A stretch of DNA of 64,000 bases from Mycolicibacterium aromaticivorans JS19b1 = JCM 16368 (GTDB taxonomy: Bacteria > Actinomycetota > Actinomycetes > Mycobacteriales > Mycobacteriaceae), in NCBI RefSeq assembly GCF_000559085.1, contig NZ_JALN02000002.1, positions 372,001 to 436,000 on the forward strand, read 5' to 3'. A program made the translations under genes and the position numbers. The notes under the pieces are model-generated. The model was not told the DNA's origin. It did not search any database and saw nothing but the letters and a program-made list of their open reading frames with translations. This document shows positions 24,215-33,349 of this stretch, piece after piece. Each line of letters starts with the position of its first letter. Position 1 is the first letter of the stretch.

Positions 24215-25457
24215 TCACCGTTCGCCGCTGAGCCTTCCTTGACGATGGCGCTGTTCATCGAAGGGTTGTTGGGTTCGGAGCAGTCGGTAGGCCAGGCGGC
24301 ACGCGTGACGCGCGAGCGCGACGCGGGCCTGAATCGGGGCCATGCCGCGCGCCCGCAATTCAGCGTTGCGTTCGATGAACGCCGGTGAGCGTTGAGACAG
24401 GCCCCAAGCGATTCCCATCAACGCATCGCGGTGCTCGGCCAGTCCTTGTCGAGAGATTCGGCCACGTCGGTGCAACGTGGCTGACTGGTAGAGCGCTGGC
24501 GCCAATCCCGTTGCCGAGTAGAGATGTTCAGCGTCGGGGAACCGCTCGATCGGGAGACTGTGCGCGGCGAAGGCCGCCGCGCGGATCGAGGCGACACCGG
24601 GAAGCGTGGTCAAGACTTGGCCGTCGGTGTCGGTGAGCAATGCCGCGACTTCGAGGTCGATGGCATCGATGTCCCCCCGGAGACGGCGATACCGGTCGAG
24701 GTCGCGATGCAAGCGATGAGCACGTTGATCGGCATCGGCAGGAGGAGGTAGACAGCCGTGCCACCGCTGCAGCCAATAGTGGGCGGTGTTGGTCGTCAAA
24801 CGCCCGGGCGCCCGGCACATCAGTGACCGCAATTGGGGTGGCCGTCCGGCAAACGCGGCAGCACAGGCCAGCACCACAAGACCGGTCGGCGTCTCCAGCG
24901 CCAGCGATCGGCCATGACCCGAGGGCGCTGACAGCCCAGGGCATAGGGCGTTGAGCTGGTCGTGCAGTCGCTGCTGTGCGACCTTGCGGTCGGCCACCAA
25001 TCCACGACGATGCCGAACCGCGGCACGCAGCGCTTCCACCGCGGCCTGCTGGCCGTAGCGTCGACCACCGCCCTGGCGTGCCATGTAGGTCAAGGCCGCG
25101 CAGTCGCGGTCGTCGGTCTTGAACCGGCCCGAACCCAGTTGATACGAGCTGATTTCGTCTCCGACGGAGCGAAGAGTCGTACCGAACCAGGATGGCGACG
25201 TTCCAGCTCGGTGACCCAGGGTCGATGCAGACTGCCCGTCGCCTCGATCGCGATCACCGGCAAACATGGACCATGTTTGTTCAGCGCCACCTGCAGCTGG
25301 TGATGCCTTCCCGCGAAACCGGCAACGTCATCGGATCCATGAGCAGCCCCGACCCATTGCTGATCCACACCCGATTGAACGCCTTACCAGGGTCCACGGC
25401 GACGATCACCGTGGACGGATCAAGCGCAACCTCCAACACCGACATGAGCAGCCTCCT
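24215..25457 (-). pseudogene. IS110-family transposase, frameshifted
   Basis: On the reverse strand the gene begins near 25455 with MSVLEVALDPSTVIVAVDPG (first catalytic Asp). A frameshift near 25310 is followed by VIAIEATGSLHRPWVTELER. After a second frameshift near 25140 it runs to the end as LGSGRFKTDDRDCAALTYMA, then TTLPGVASIRAAAFAAHS and TGLAPALYQS. The KTDDRD motif and the C-terminal Tnp20 domain identify the family, of a different branch from the copy at 994-2196. At least two frameshifts make it non-functional as read. Confidence 0.8.
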
Positions 25458-25699
25458 CCGAATCGGACCTCCCCTGAGGATCCGCCCAGCGACTACTCAT
25501 GGCCTATCAGCTAGCCTGCGGTCGCACCCGCACGGAGGCGCACAGTTCGGTGGTGATCCGCGTCCGGTCCTTCCGCCCCGAATCGCGATGGCCGCGTAGC
25601 CGAACCGTGGCCAGCTGCGACGATCTCTTGAGGCTGAATGAGGTAGCTGCGACGACGATCGCGTCGAAGTGTGCGCGAGCTGGATGATCTCTATTTCGC
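25458..25699. other. Short gap upstream of the IS110-type relic
   Basis: No gene is recognised. The stretch includes the transposase's upstream non-coding side, where a bridge RNA could have been encoded, and the junction with the decayed recombinase cassette. Confidence 0.35.
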
Positions 25700-26169
25700 A
25701 GTTGGCGCGAGGCAAAACGCGGGGCCTGCCCTGTTAGCTGTACTGACCACGGACGTTAGCGGACGGCGAAGGATCGCGGGGTCGCTTCGCCCCGGACCGC
25801 ATGCTGACCGACGACATTGCGACGAAGGGATGTCGAAGGATACAACGTCATACGAGGAGTTCTGAGAACGACCATTCCATCGGAACCCACAGTCTCCCCC
25901 GATTCCAGTAGCGCGCTGGAGCAGCCCGACCTCAGCGGCGAGCTCGGCGAACCCGGAACGACCGGCGGCGTTGACGCCAGCCACCGAAGGTCGTCATCGA
26001 TCACCCGCCCCGCGCTGCGCGGCCAGCCCAGTTCGGCCGCGCGCGCCGCCAGGTCATACTGACGACCGGTGGATTCCCGGTTGCGGCTGATCTGGGCCAC
26101 GGTGGACTGCCGGATATAGACCACCGCGGCACGCCCCCGATGCGCAGTGGTGACCTTAGGCTCACCCAT
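25700..26169 (-). pseudogene. Serine recombinase (resolvase/invertase domain), decayed N-terminal part
   Basis: Starting at 26169 the reverse strand reads VTTAHRGRAAVVYIRQSTVA, ESTGRQYDLAARAAELGWPR, then VIDDDL. This is the N-terminus of large serine recombinases; the catalytic Ser is in YIRQST. A frameshift then moves the homology to another frame (GRSGFAELAAEVGLLQ), and beyond that only scraps remain. The DNA-binding part is absent. The preceding small gene ends in an overlap with this start (GATGGGTGA), a sign of an original operon-like cassette. Confidence 0.75.
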
Positions 26170-26640
26170 CGGCGGCCACCTCGATCCCGCTCGTCGTGGC
26201 CGCTTTGACGATCACATTGGCCAGCAACATGATCGCGGTCATGACTGCGTCGGCCGGCAATTGCTCGACCATCGGCTCCGGCGGCTGATCGGCTGTCGTT
26301 GGCGGGGAGCGGAGCTGGTATCAAACTGAGCTGGACAGGCTGCACGGGAGTCCCCTTGCACCGTGACATCCCTGCAGCCTGTCCCCGCAGGTCGGCGATC
26401 AGCTCGCACACATGCAGCAGATCTGCCACCGACCCCAACGTCGCAGCACCGCTATCCCCTCGCCAGAAACCGGCTCGGCATCGGTCCAGGCAGCCGGGAT
26501 CAGCGATTTACTGCCGTCGCACATTTCCAGCAGCAACTCGATGACCTCATGTCGACGCATCGCGCCCAACCCCCGCAACAACCGGTCCCGCAGGGGATGA
26601 CGCGACCGCGTAACCCACACCGACGGCGGAAGGTCCTCGA
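26170..26640 (-). pseudogene. Remnants of small genes that accompany serine recombinases
   Basis: Upstream of the recombinase, reading toward it, one frame gives LPPSVWVTRSRHPLRDRLLR, then MRRHEVIELLLEMCDGSKSL and IPAAWTD. This resembles the short DUF5372-type protein often found with these recombinases. A second segment, VADLLHVCELIADLRGQAAG, then QPVQLSLIPAP, continues after a frameshift as PPEPMVEQLPADAVMTAI up to VAADG and a stop at 26170. The order and overlap suggest a three-gene integrative cassette, now frameshifted. Confidence 0.6.
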
Positions 26641-27505
26641 GGCGGGCAGTGAGACGAGACGCGTTTGATCGGGTCAACCATGACGTGCTCATGGCCCGCC
26701 TTGCGCGGAAGGTGAAAGACAAACGGTTGTCGAAGCTGATCCGCTGCTATGTGGGGGCGGGGATCATGGTTGACGGTGTCCGGCAGCCGGTAAGTGAGGG
26801 CACCCCCGGGGTCCCCGTTGTCGTCGGAGCTTCGAACATTATGCTCCAAGATTTCGATCAGGAGTTCCGGAGCCATGAGCATCGGTTTGTCCGGTATGCC
26901 AACGATATTCGGGTCTTCGTGAAATCAGAGCCGCAGCCGAGTAGGTGCTCGAACAGAGCACCATGCCGCTAGAGCAGCGAACCAGAGCAAGTCCTCGATC
27001 AATCCGACAACGACAGCTGTGGTGCTGGGATTTGGGTTCTTCTTCACCGCCTCCGGGGTCAAGATCCGGGTCGCGCCCGCGGCGAGGCAACGGGTCAAAG
27101 CCCCTGTGCGGGCATTGACCTCGCGGCGCTAGGGTGTTGTCCGTGCAGTACCGCATCATGCGGTTGAACCTATACATCCGGGGCTGGACGGGGTATTTCC
27201 GCTTGGCGGCGAACCCGCGTACGTTTCCCGATCTGGATGAATGGTTTCGCCGACGGATGCGCCAGATCCGATGGAAGGAATGGAAACTCGCCCGCTCCCG
27301 GGTCGCTCACCTGGGTGCCCTCGGGATCCGCGCTGACCTGGCCTGGCAATGGGGCATGAGTAGCCACGGCTACTGGCGGACCTCCCGCTTTCGTATCCTG
27401 TATCGGGCTCTTCCCACTCAATCCACTCAATACTGGGAAGACCTGGGCCTCGTCCTCTTTCACCAAGCCTGGACCAGATTCCAACGACCCAATGACCCGC
27501 CGTAA
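26641..27505 (+). pseudogene. Group II intron reverse transcriptase/maturase (LtrA-like), truncated and frameshifted
   Basis: The fragment begins abruptly within the reverse transcriptase domain: DAFDRVNHDVLMARLARKVK, VDGVRQPVSEGTPG, then HRFVRYANDIRVFVKSE. The catalytic YADD box is altered to YAND. Around 27030-27120 another frame carries FGFFFTASGVKIRVAP, and 27140-27505 holds the C-terminal maturase-specific domain (LNLYIRGWTGYFRLAANPRT and DEWFRRRMRQIRWKEWK). The N-terminal third is missing where it abuts the recombinase relic. A mutated active site, frameshifts and truncation show it is dead. Confidence 0.85.
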
Positions 27506-27875
27506 GCGAGGCCCGCACATCCAGTGGCCTGAAAGGCCGGGCGGGAAACCCGGCCCTCCTACTCGATTTGATCGGTGCCAGTCGGTACCGCTGCGGTCGT
27601 TGATCAGCGCCGGTTGGTGTCAGACTCTTTGCGCGGGTTGGGTACCGCAAGAAGATGGTTCGTCGCGAACGGTGAAACGCCCTGGAAATCCTGGAGGCAA
27701 ACCCGGGACGCTTCACGGCCTACATGGGCGACCAATTGACGTATCGGCCTCTATATCAAGTTTGAGGACTAGGAGACCCGGCCTATCGACCGCGGCGTGA
27801 CGACGGACACCTTTAGGCCTGGAGCCGAGCGTGCCGCGTTGTTCGCGTTCCACGGTAGACCGCCTTGACGGCGAG
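27506..27875. other. Non-coding stretch after the intron relic
   Basis: The first ~80 bp contain a GC-rich hairpin (GGCCGGGCGGGAAACCCGGCC, about 27534-27554) followed by CTACTCGA. This resembles the 3' end (domain V/VI region) of actinobacterial group II introns. The remainder to 27875 holds no recognisable gene. At 27876 the duplicated nidB segment begins. Confidence 0.45.
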
Positions 27876-27890
27876 GTGAGATCTGGCTAA

Positions 27891-27930
27891 CATTCTCTAC
27901 AGCGGAGGACTTATCTGTTCAGCAGAACAG
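27891..27930. promoter_or_regulatory. Operator-like box upstream of nidB copy 1
   Basis: TTCTCTACAGCGGAGG is followed by the perfect palindrome CTGTTC-AGCA-GAACAG (27915-27930). The first half matches boxes before the aldehyde dehydrogenase gene (59086) and the bicupin gene (10221). Confidence 0.6.
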
Positions 27931-27970
27931 GCTGGTCAGTATTGACGGTTTGCCGGAGGAGTTCGATTTG

Positions 27971-28480
27971 ATGAACGCGGTCGCGGTGGACCGGGATACC
28001 CGTGAGTCCGTCGAGGACTTCATGTTTCGGGAAGCGGAGTTGCTCGATGGAGGACAGTTCCGGGACTGGTTGGGCCTGCTTGACCCCGACATCCGGTATG
28101 TGGTTCCGGTGCGCACAACCCGGGAGGACTCCGCGGGTTGGGTGAGCGCGATCGCGCACTGGAACGACGATTACACGGGCTTGGAGATGCGGGTCCTGCG
28201 CAGCGAGACGGAGTTCTCATGGGCGGAGTCACCTCGATCCCGGACCCGCCACTTCGTGTCCAATATCCGCACCACTGCCGGACCTGGGGCTGATGAGTTG
28301 ACCGTGCGGTCGAACCTGTTGTTCTTCCGCAGCCGCGGAGCTAGCGGACGGTGGGAGTTGCTGTCGGCTGAACGCGTCGACGTGCTGCGCCGGAGCGACG
28401 GGTCGCTGCGGCTCGCTCGGCGTGAGGTCTTGCTCGACCATTCGACGCTGCCTATCGACAACCTGTCGGTAGTCCTGTAG
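27971..28480 (+). CDS. nidB: Ring-hydroxylating dioxygenase small subunit, copy 1 (NidB-like)
   Basis: This is a 169-aa dioxygenase beta subunit (NTF2 fold): FMFREAELLDGGQFRDWLGL, LDPDIRYVVPVRTT, SRTRHFVSNIRTT, ending LLDHSTLPIDNLSVVL. ATG 27971 is preferred over the in-frame TTG at 27950 because GGAGGAG lies 9 nt upstream. The protein sequence is identical to the copy at 39352. In this copy the large-subunit gene that should follow is reduced to its first seven codons, so any product would need the NidA made from the other copy. Small-before-large gene order is characteristic of the nid genes of PAH-degrading mycobacteria. Confidence 0.88.
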   Translation: MNAVAVDRDTRESVEDFMFREAELLDGGQFRDWLGLLDPDIRYVVPVRTTREDSAGWVSAIAHWNDDYTGLEMRVLRSETEFSWAESPRSRTRHFVSNIRTTAGPGADELTVRSNLLFFRSRGASGRWELLSAERVDVLRRSDGSLRLARREVLLDHSTLPIDNLSVVL

Positions 28481-28541
28481 CCACGCTCTCTCGCCGTCGT
28501 CGTCCTTGAAAGCACTGCCTGTCCAGAAAGGGTCCGATCAC

Positions 28542-28595
28542 ATGACCACCGAAACAACCGAAACGGGATTAACCAGGATGATGGTGAACGCGTGA
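28542..28595 (+). pseudogene. Vestigial start of nidA
   Basis: The ATG and first codons (MTTETTE) are those of the intact nidA at 39922. After 28561 the sequence diverges and stops at TGA 28593-28595 (17 codons in all). The GTG start of the flavoprotein gene at 28592 overlaps this stop (GTGA). The leftover nidA start and its ribosome binding site may therefore now drive translation of the flavoprotein by coupling. Confidence 0.8.
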
Positions 28596-30379
28596 TTGGG
28601 GTGCCGGGCGGTGACCTGGATCTGTCGGTTCAGGAGTGCGATGTCTTAGTGGTTGGTGGGGGGATTGGTGGAGTGCGGGCGGCATTGCGGGCGGCGGAGT
28701 TGGGGTCGTCGGTGATTCTGGTGGAGAAGGCGGTGGTTTCGCGGGCAGGACCGATGACTTATGTGCATAGCCAATACGCCCCTGATCACCGGGTGCAGGG
28801 TGAGGAGATGGTCGAGTGGATGCGCGAGTTCGTAGTGGGCAGCAACTATTTGGCCGATCAGGATTGGGTGGAGCAGTACATCGCCGAGGCGTACGACCGG
28901 GTTAATGAGCAGATCGAGTGGGGCGTTCCGTATTCCACTCAGAAAGATGGGGCGCTGAAATATGTGTCGGTCCGCGGCCACAATCTTGGCACGACGCTGG
29001 GCGTGGATGGGCGCGTGTGTATGGAGATCCTCAAGGAGAGGATGAAGGCGGCGGGGGTGCGTCTGTTCGAGCGGGTCGATGTGATCGACTTGCTGACCAC
29101 CGACGGTCGTCGGCCGACCGCTGGTGCGGTGTGCGGCGCGGTGGGGGTCAATGTGGTCACCGGTGAGTATCACGTCTTCACTGCGGGCAGCGTCATCCTC
29201 AATACCGGCCCCTGGTATCCGAAGCTGCACTACGCGTTCGCCGACCATTGCAGCGGGGAGGGGCATGTGGCGGCGTGGCGGGTGGGCGCTGAGTTCGCTG
29301 GCATGGAGTTCGGCCAGTTCGCTGCCTGGAGTTATTTCAATCGGTCGTTCTTCACGCCGGGTCAAGCCAAGATCCAGGGGATCGGGGGCAGGTTCTGCAA
29401 CGCGGCGGGCGAGTACTTCATGGACCGCTATGACCCGATCTGGGGGGATAAGGGGGGGCTGTTCACCATCGCGCGGGCGATCATGACCGAGATGGTGGAG
29501 GGCCGCGGTCCTTGCTATCTCGACTTGCGCCATGTCGCGCAATCTGATATCGATGTGCTCTACGAGGTGTCGCCGACGGTGCGGCGTGCCTTCACCGAGT
29601 TTGAGGTCGATCCCTCCACGGATCTGCTGGAGGTGACCCCGTTCATCGTGCTCGGCACGAGCAGCACCAGCGGTCCCACGATCGATCTGGACGGTGCCAC
29701 CACCGTGCCCGGCTTGTACGCGGTGGGGTACGGCACGGCGTGCCCGCATTTGATGTCGGGGATTTCTGGCAGCGGGATCTCGAGTTTCTCCGCGGTTGCG
29801 GGGTACCGGGCGGGCACTGCAGCAGCCGCGCGGGGCGGGGGCACTGTAGCGCGCACCGTGTGGGAGGAGCAAGCGCGAGAGAGCTTCGAGGGGTATTTCG
29901 CGCCTATGCGGCGGCTGAGGCAGGTCCGGCCGGCCGACGTGTGGAAGGCCATCGGCGAGGCGACGGCGAATCCGGCGTTCGCACTGTTCAAGTCTGAGGC
30001 ACGGATCGACGAGGCACTCACTGAGCTGTACCGGATCCGTGACCGGGTGTTGCGGTACGTCTTCGCGCCGGACTATCAGGAGCTTAAGAAGGCACACGAG
30101 GTTCGCGCCTATCTGACGTTGGCGATCATTACCTGCGAGGCGATGAAGCGGCGCACCGAGAGCCGTGGGGAGCTGTTTCGGATCGACTACCCGTACGCCG
30201 ACAACGACGAGTGGCTCAAGTGGCTGCTCGTGCGCCGGGGCAGCGACGGTGAATTCGACCTGGAGTTCAGCGAGCGGGTCCTGCCGATTCAGTCGTGGCC
30301 GGTGCAGGCCCCACCGGGCCGCCATCCAAGTCCGTACACAGTGCCCGAAGGTTACCGCGAGGAGGTGGCAGTTCAGTGA
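28592..30379 (+). CDS. FAD-dependent oxidoreductase of the fumarate reductase / AprA-like family
   Basis: This 595-aa flavoprotein has an N-terminal FAD motif (CDVLVVGGGIGGVRAALRAA, then ILVEKAVVSRAG) and the closing FAD segment GTACPHLMSGISGSGISSFS. The C-terminal region (TESRGELFRIDYPYADND) contains the SRG-H/DYP-type motif of succinate dehydrogenase, fumarate reductase and adenylylsulfate reductase flavoproteins. The layout with a small two-cluster ferredoxin downstream (4-bp overlap) mirrors AprA-AprB. No sulfur-metabolism genes are near, so an aromatic or acyl substrate is more plausible; the reaction is unknown. Codon use is notably G-rich, unlike the mce genes. The start is the GTG in the GTGA overlap with the nidA vestige. 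Confidence 0.8.
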   Translation: MIGVPGGDLDLSVQECDVLVVGGGIGGVRAALRAAELGSSVILVEKAVVSRAGPMTYVHSQYAPDHRVQGEEMVEWMREFVVGSNYLADQDWVEQYIAEAYDRVNEQIEWGVPYSTQKDGALKYVSVRGHNLGTTLGVDGRVCMEILKERMKAAGVRLFERVDVIDLLTTDGRRPTAGAVCGAVGVNVVTGEYHVFTAGSVILNTGPWYPKLHYAFADHCSGEGHVAAWRVGAEFAGMEFGQFAAWSYFNRSFFTPGQAKIQGIGGRFCNAAGEYFMDRYDPIWGDKGGLFTIARAIMTEMVEGRGPCYLDLRHVAQSDIDVLYEVSPTVRRAFTEFEVDPSTDLLEVTPFIVLGTSSTSGPTIDLDGATTVPGLYAVGYGTACPHLMSGISGSGISSFSAVAGYRAGTAAAARGGGTVARTVWEEQARESFEGYFAPMRRLRQVRPADVWKAIGEATANPAFALFKSEARIDEALTELYRIRDRVLRYVFAPDYQELKKAHEVRAYLTLAIITCEAMKRRTESRGELFRIDYPYADNDEWLKWLLVRRGSDGEFDLEFSERVLPIQSWPVQAPPGRHPSPYTVPEGYREEVAVQ

Positions 30380-30660
30380 TCGAGAGTATCGACGAGACAA
30401 CCTGCGACGGGTGCAACGTCTGCATCGACAGCTGTCCGACTGGGGTGATCCGGCTGGTGGAGGGTGATGAACCATGGGCCACCACCAAGTGGCGAGCCAA
30501 GATCATCTACCCCAACGACTGTCATTCCTGTCGGTTGTGCGCGATCGATTGCCATGTGGACGCGATCGTCGTCAGCCACGCACTGGTGATCCCCGAACCA
30601 TTCCTCCCCAGCGTCGTGCCCTCAGCCACAGTCGCGACCCAGAACCAGGCGAACCCCTAG
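30376..30660 (+). CDS. Two-cluster ferredoxin (2x[4Fe-4S]), AprB-like
   Basis: This 94-aa ferredoxin has two cluster motifs: C-x2-C-x2-C-x3-C-P (TCDGCNVCIDSCPTG, residues ~9-23) and C-x2-C-x2-C-x3-C-H (DCHSCRLCAIDCHVDAI, ~49-65). His replaces the usual Pro after the last Cys. The GTG start lies within the flavoprotein stop (GTGA), so the two proteins are probably made in equal amounts and form a complex passing electrons to or from the flavin. The C-terminal ~25 residues are a low-complexity Pro/Val/Ala tail. Adenylylsulfate reductase beta is the closest architectural parallel. Confidence 0.82.
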   Translation: MIESIDETTCDGCNVCIDSCPTGVIRLVEGDEPWATTKWRAKIIYPNDCHSCRLCAIDCHVDAIVVSHALVIPEPFLPSVVPSATVATQNQANP

Positions 30661-30664
30661 CGTC

Positions 30665-30853
30665 ATGCCCGCCGTCGCGACGAGCCGGGGAGTGTTCAGT
30701 GTCTCCGGCGACCGGCGAGGTCCGGGCCTGGCCCGAACTGCCCGGGGAAGGGCAAGGCCATGGCCGCCCACGGCCACACCATCGTCACCGCCGTCCACGA
30801 ACAAGGGGTATTTCTGGCCACGGCGGGCGCTCACCACCACCGAGGAGATTTTC
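30665..30853 (+). pseudogene. Truncated, frameshifted copy of the beta-propeller gene at 43399
   Basis: ATG 30665 gives MPAVATSRGVFSVSGD, parallel to MPVVAASRGVFTVSGE of the intact gene. After a frameshift near 30710 the homology continues in other frames as GEVRAWPELPGE and then TIVTAVHEQGVFLATAGAH, matching the following ~45 residues of the intact protein. It then ends. It directly follows the ferredoxin gene, so the intact ancestor of this locus probably encoded flavoprotein, ferredoxin and propeller protein together. Confidence 0.8.
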
Positions 30854-31064
30854 GATGAAGTAGTCAAACGCAGGTCAGTGGTTGTGGATTGGCAGACGGC
30901 GATCGCGCGCCGCGCTGCTCATTTAGCGGTCGAGTCGTCGCGGGACGCGAACCTCCCGTGGCCATCCGACTGGGCAACCATATGACAGTCATCCCGACGT
31001 TCTCAGGGCCGATTTGAAGCCCAGGGGCGTCGGCCACCGTTACCTGCACGAAAGGTAGGACTTC
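30854..31064. other. Short non-coding gap
   Basis: An open tail, EEIFDEVVKRRSVVVDWQTA and onward to 30985, follows the propeller relic but matches no known family and has no start of its own. The remainder is the upstream region of the aldehyde dehydrogenase, with GAAAGG before its ATG. Confidence 0.4.
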
Positions 31065-32525
31065 ATGATCAACGGAAAGCTCATCATCAACGGACGTGAG
31101 GAGGCGTCTGATCGGACGATTGAAGTCGCCAGTCCGGCGGACACACGAGTGGTGCTCGGGTCGGTCCCGGACGCGACGTCCGTGCAAGTCGACGCGGCGG
31201 TGGAGGCGGCCGCAACGGCGTTCCCGGAGTGGTCGTCGCGGCCGCTAGAGGAACGGCAAGGGGCTCTACTTGCAGCCGCAGGCGTGATCCACGACATGAT
31301 CGAGGAGTACGTACCTCTCCTGAGCCGTGAGAACGGAAAGATCCTCGAAGAGTCGAAGATCGACCTCGAGTTCGCTTCAGGCATCTGTAGCTACACCGCC
31401 GGCATCTCTGCCGAGACGCTGGCGGACCAGGAGATCCGGGACACCGGCGGCAGGACCCTCATCCGGCGCCGTCCAATCGGGCCGGTCGCCGCTATCACGC
31501 CCTGGAACTTCCCGGTGGTCTTGTCGTTCATGAAACTAGCGCCGGCGCTCGTCGCCGGCAACACAGTCGTCCTGAAGCCGTCGGAGAACTCCCCCCTAGT
31601 ACTCACCGAGATCATCCGGGCCCTCCAGCAGCACTTCCCACCGGGTGTGCTTAACATGGTCACCGGCGGCGACACGGTCGGAGAGACGTTGGTCTCCCAC
31701 CCGCTAATCCGCAAGATCGGTTTCACCGGCGGCATCGACACTGGCCGCAAGGTCATGACTGCTGCGGCGCAAGACATCAAGCGGGTGACGCTCGAGCTTG
31801 GCGGAAACGACCCAGCAATCGTCCTCGACGACTTGGACCTCTCACCGGGAACTATGCGGCGGATCGCGAAGGGCGCGTTCGGTACCACCGGCCAGGTGTG
31901 CTTCGGGCTTAAAAGGATCTACGTGCCGACCCGGATCCACGACCGGTTCGTCGAAGCGTTTTGCTCCGCGGTGGACGAGATCGTCGTTGGACCCGGGGAC
32001 GATCCACGATCCACGATGGGTCCGCTGAATAACGCCCAGCAGAAGGGCATGGTCGAGAAGATCGTCGAAGACGCACGGGCGAGCGGAGCGATTATCACCA
32101 CCCTCGGTCAGCGGCTAGATACGGCGGCGTGGGAGCACGGCCACTTCATGATGCCCAGCGTGATTACTGAGGCTGATCCCCGGCTCGCGGTCGTCGAAGA
32201 GGAGCAGTTTGGGCCGGTGGTGCCTGTGCTGAGATATGACGAGCTCGACGAGGTGATCCGGCTCGTGAACCAATCGCAGTATGGGCTGGCCGCCTCGATC
32301 TGGACCTCGGACGAAGAGCGCGCCTTCCTGCTTGGCCGTCGGCTCGACACAGGCTCGGTGTTCGTCAACAGCCACACCTTCACCTCTCTTGATCCCCGCG
32401 CGCCGTTCGGTGGGGCGAAGCGGAGCGGATTGGGCCGCGAGTTCTCCCCGGACAGCTTGCACGCCTATACCGAACTGCAGACCATCAGCCGTCGAACTGG
32501 CCCGCCCGGGCCGCCGCTGTCCTGA
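31065..32525 (+). CDS. Aldehyde dehydrogenase (NAD(P)+-dependent)
   Basis: This 486-aa enzyme of the ALDH superfamily has the nucleotide-binding and catalytic segments PIGPVAAITPWNFPVVLSFM, IGFTGGIDTGRKVM, VTLELGGNDPAIVL (general base Glu) and TTGQVCFGLKRIYV (catalytic Cys). EEQFGPVVPVL and PFGGAKRSGLGREFS are also present. Substrates in this family include aliphatic and aromatic aldehydes. Here it could oxidise 2-carboxybenzaldehyde or salicylaldehyde-type products of the hydratase-aldolases, or correspond to the nidD-type dehydrogenase found near nidBA; the substrate is inferred from context only. ATG follows GAAAGGTAGG. Confidence 0.88.
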   Translation: MINGKLIINGREEASDRTIEVASPADTRVVLGSVPDATSVQVDAAVEAAATAFPEWSSRPLEERQGALLAAAGVIHDMIEEYVPLLSRENGKILEESKIDLEFASGICSYTAGISAETLADQEIRDTGGRTLIRRRPIGPVAAITPWNFPVVLSFMKLAPALVAGNTVVLKPSENSPLVLTEIIRALQQHFPPGVLNMVTGGDTVGETLVSHPLIRKIGFTGGIDTGRKVMTAAAQDIKRVTLELGGNDPAIVLDDLDLSPGTMRRIAKGAFGTTGQVCFGLKRIYVPTRIHDRFVEAFCSAVDEIVVGPGDDPRSTMGPLNNAQQKGMVEKIVEDARASGAIITTLGQRLDTAAWEHGHFMMPSVITEADPRLAVVEEEQFGPVVPVLRYDELDEVIRLVNQSQYGLAASIWTSDEERAFLLGRRLDTGSVFVNSHTFTSLDPRAPFGGAKRSGLGREFSPDSLHAYTELQTISRRTGPPGPPLS

Positions 32526-32908
32526 GCCTGGCAGACGCCAGACTAGGTCTAAGCCGTGGTGCACACCCCTGCGGACACCGTAACTGCCTCGTGAGGCTGT
32601 ATGCAGCGCACGGATCTGGCCGGCAAGCCATACATGGCGGATGGATCGCTGCGGCAGGGCTCTCGAGTGATGTGCCGTGGGTTCGGTGGCGTCGCGATAC
32701 TTGGTTAAGGCGACGGTTTGCGCGGGTTGGTGTAGCAGTTCGAACTCTATCGGAGTCGACTACGGGGTACGTCAGCGACTGCGTTGGCGAGCTTCTCGAT
32801 CAGGCCGTCGACCTGAGCTCGTCCTCCATGACATCTGAATTGACAGACCGTGATCGAGCAGTTTCGACGGTGGTCGCACGACGAATCGATTGCGGAAGGT
32901 TGGTCGGC
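32526..32908. other. Gap upstream of mmpS
   Basis: The mmpS frame stays open back to 32591, but the protein there matches nothing. The real start is the GTG at 32909. No other gene is recognised. Confidence 0.5.
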
Positions 32909-33349
32909 GTGAGGGTTATTCCGGTGGGCCGCTTGCTGAAAAAGGTGTGGATCCCGTTAATTCTGGTCGCGGTGTTGGCGGTCTCCGGCCTGGTGGTTTC
33001 GCGTCTGCACAAGATGTTCGGGTCGCAGGACCTGAATGCCGGCGCCGGTTCCGGTATCGAGATCGTCCAGTTCAATCCCAAGGTCATGGTCTACGACGTC
33101 TTTGGCGCACCGGGGACCACCGCCCAGATCAGTTACTTCGACCCGGAAGCGAAAGTGCACACAGTCAATGTGCCGCTGCCCTGGTCGATCACCCTGTCAA
33201 CGACGTTGCCCGCGGTCAGTGCCAGTCTCATGGCGCAGACCGACGGCGACCAGATTGGATGCCGCGTCACGGTGAACGGAACCGTCCGTGAAGAGCAATC
33301 AGCCGATGGGGTCAACGCCCAGACGTACTGCCTGGTGAAGTCCGCATGA
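32909..33349 (+). CDS. mmpS: MmpS-family membrane accessory protein
   Basis: This 146-aa protein has one N-terminal membrane segment (KKVWIPLILVAVLAVSGLVV, ~residues 10-30) followed by a periplasmic beta-rich domain. The MmpS signature segments are IEIVQFNPKVMVYDVFGAPG, then YFDPEAKVHTVNVPLPWS and a conserved pair of Cys near the end (IGCRVTVNGTV...TYCLVKSA). MmpS proteins assist MmpL transporters. GTG 32909 (VRVIPVGRLLKK) gives normal length, with GGAAGG upstream. The stop overlaps the mmpL start by 4 bp. Confidence 0.92.
   Translation: MRVIPVGRLLKKVWIPLILVAVLAVSGLVVSRLHKMFGSQDLNAGAGSGIEIVQFNPKVMVYDVFGAPGTTAQISYFDPEAKVHTVNVPLPWSITLSTTLPAVSASLMAQTDGDQIGCRVTVNGTVREEQSADGVNAQTYCLVKSA

Larger units (their letters stand above)
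27876..28561 (+). repeat. Direct repeat, copy 1 (nidB with promoter and first codons of nidA)
   Basis: This segment is nearly identical to 39257-39941. Only two differences were seen: a synonymous change in the VRTT codons (near 28107) and one extra G in the spacer before the nidA start (28530 region). Flanks on both sides are unrelated. The duplication therefore includes the operator-like box, the whole small-subunit gene, the intergenic spacer and 20 bp of nidA. Confidence 0.95.

Noticed and set aside
28646..30475. Long minus-strand open frame (609 codons) opposite the flavoprotein gene
   Set aside because: It mirrors the codon structure of the plus-strand gene, which has clear FAD motifs. 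The minus-strand product is rich in Arg, His and Pro and matches no family.
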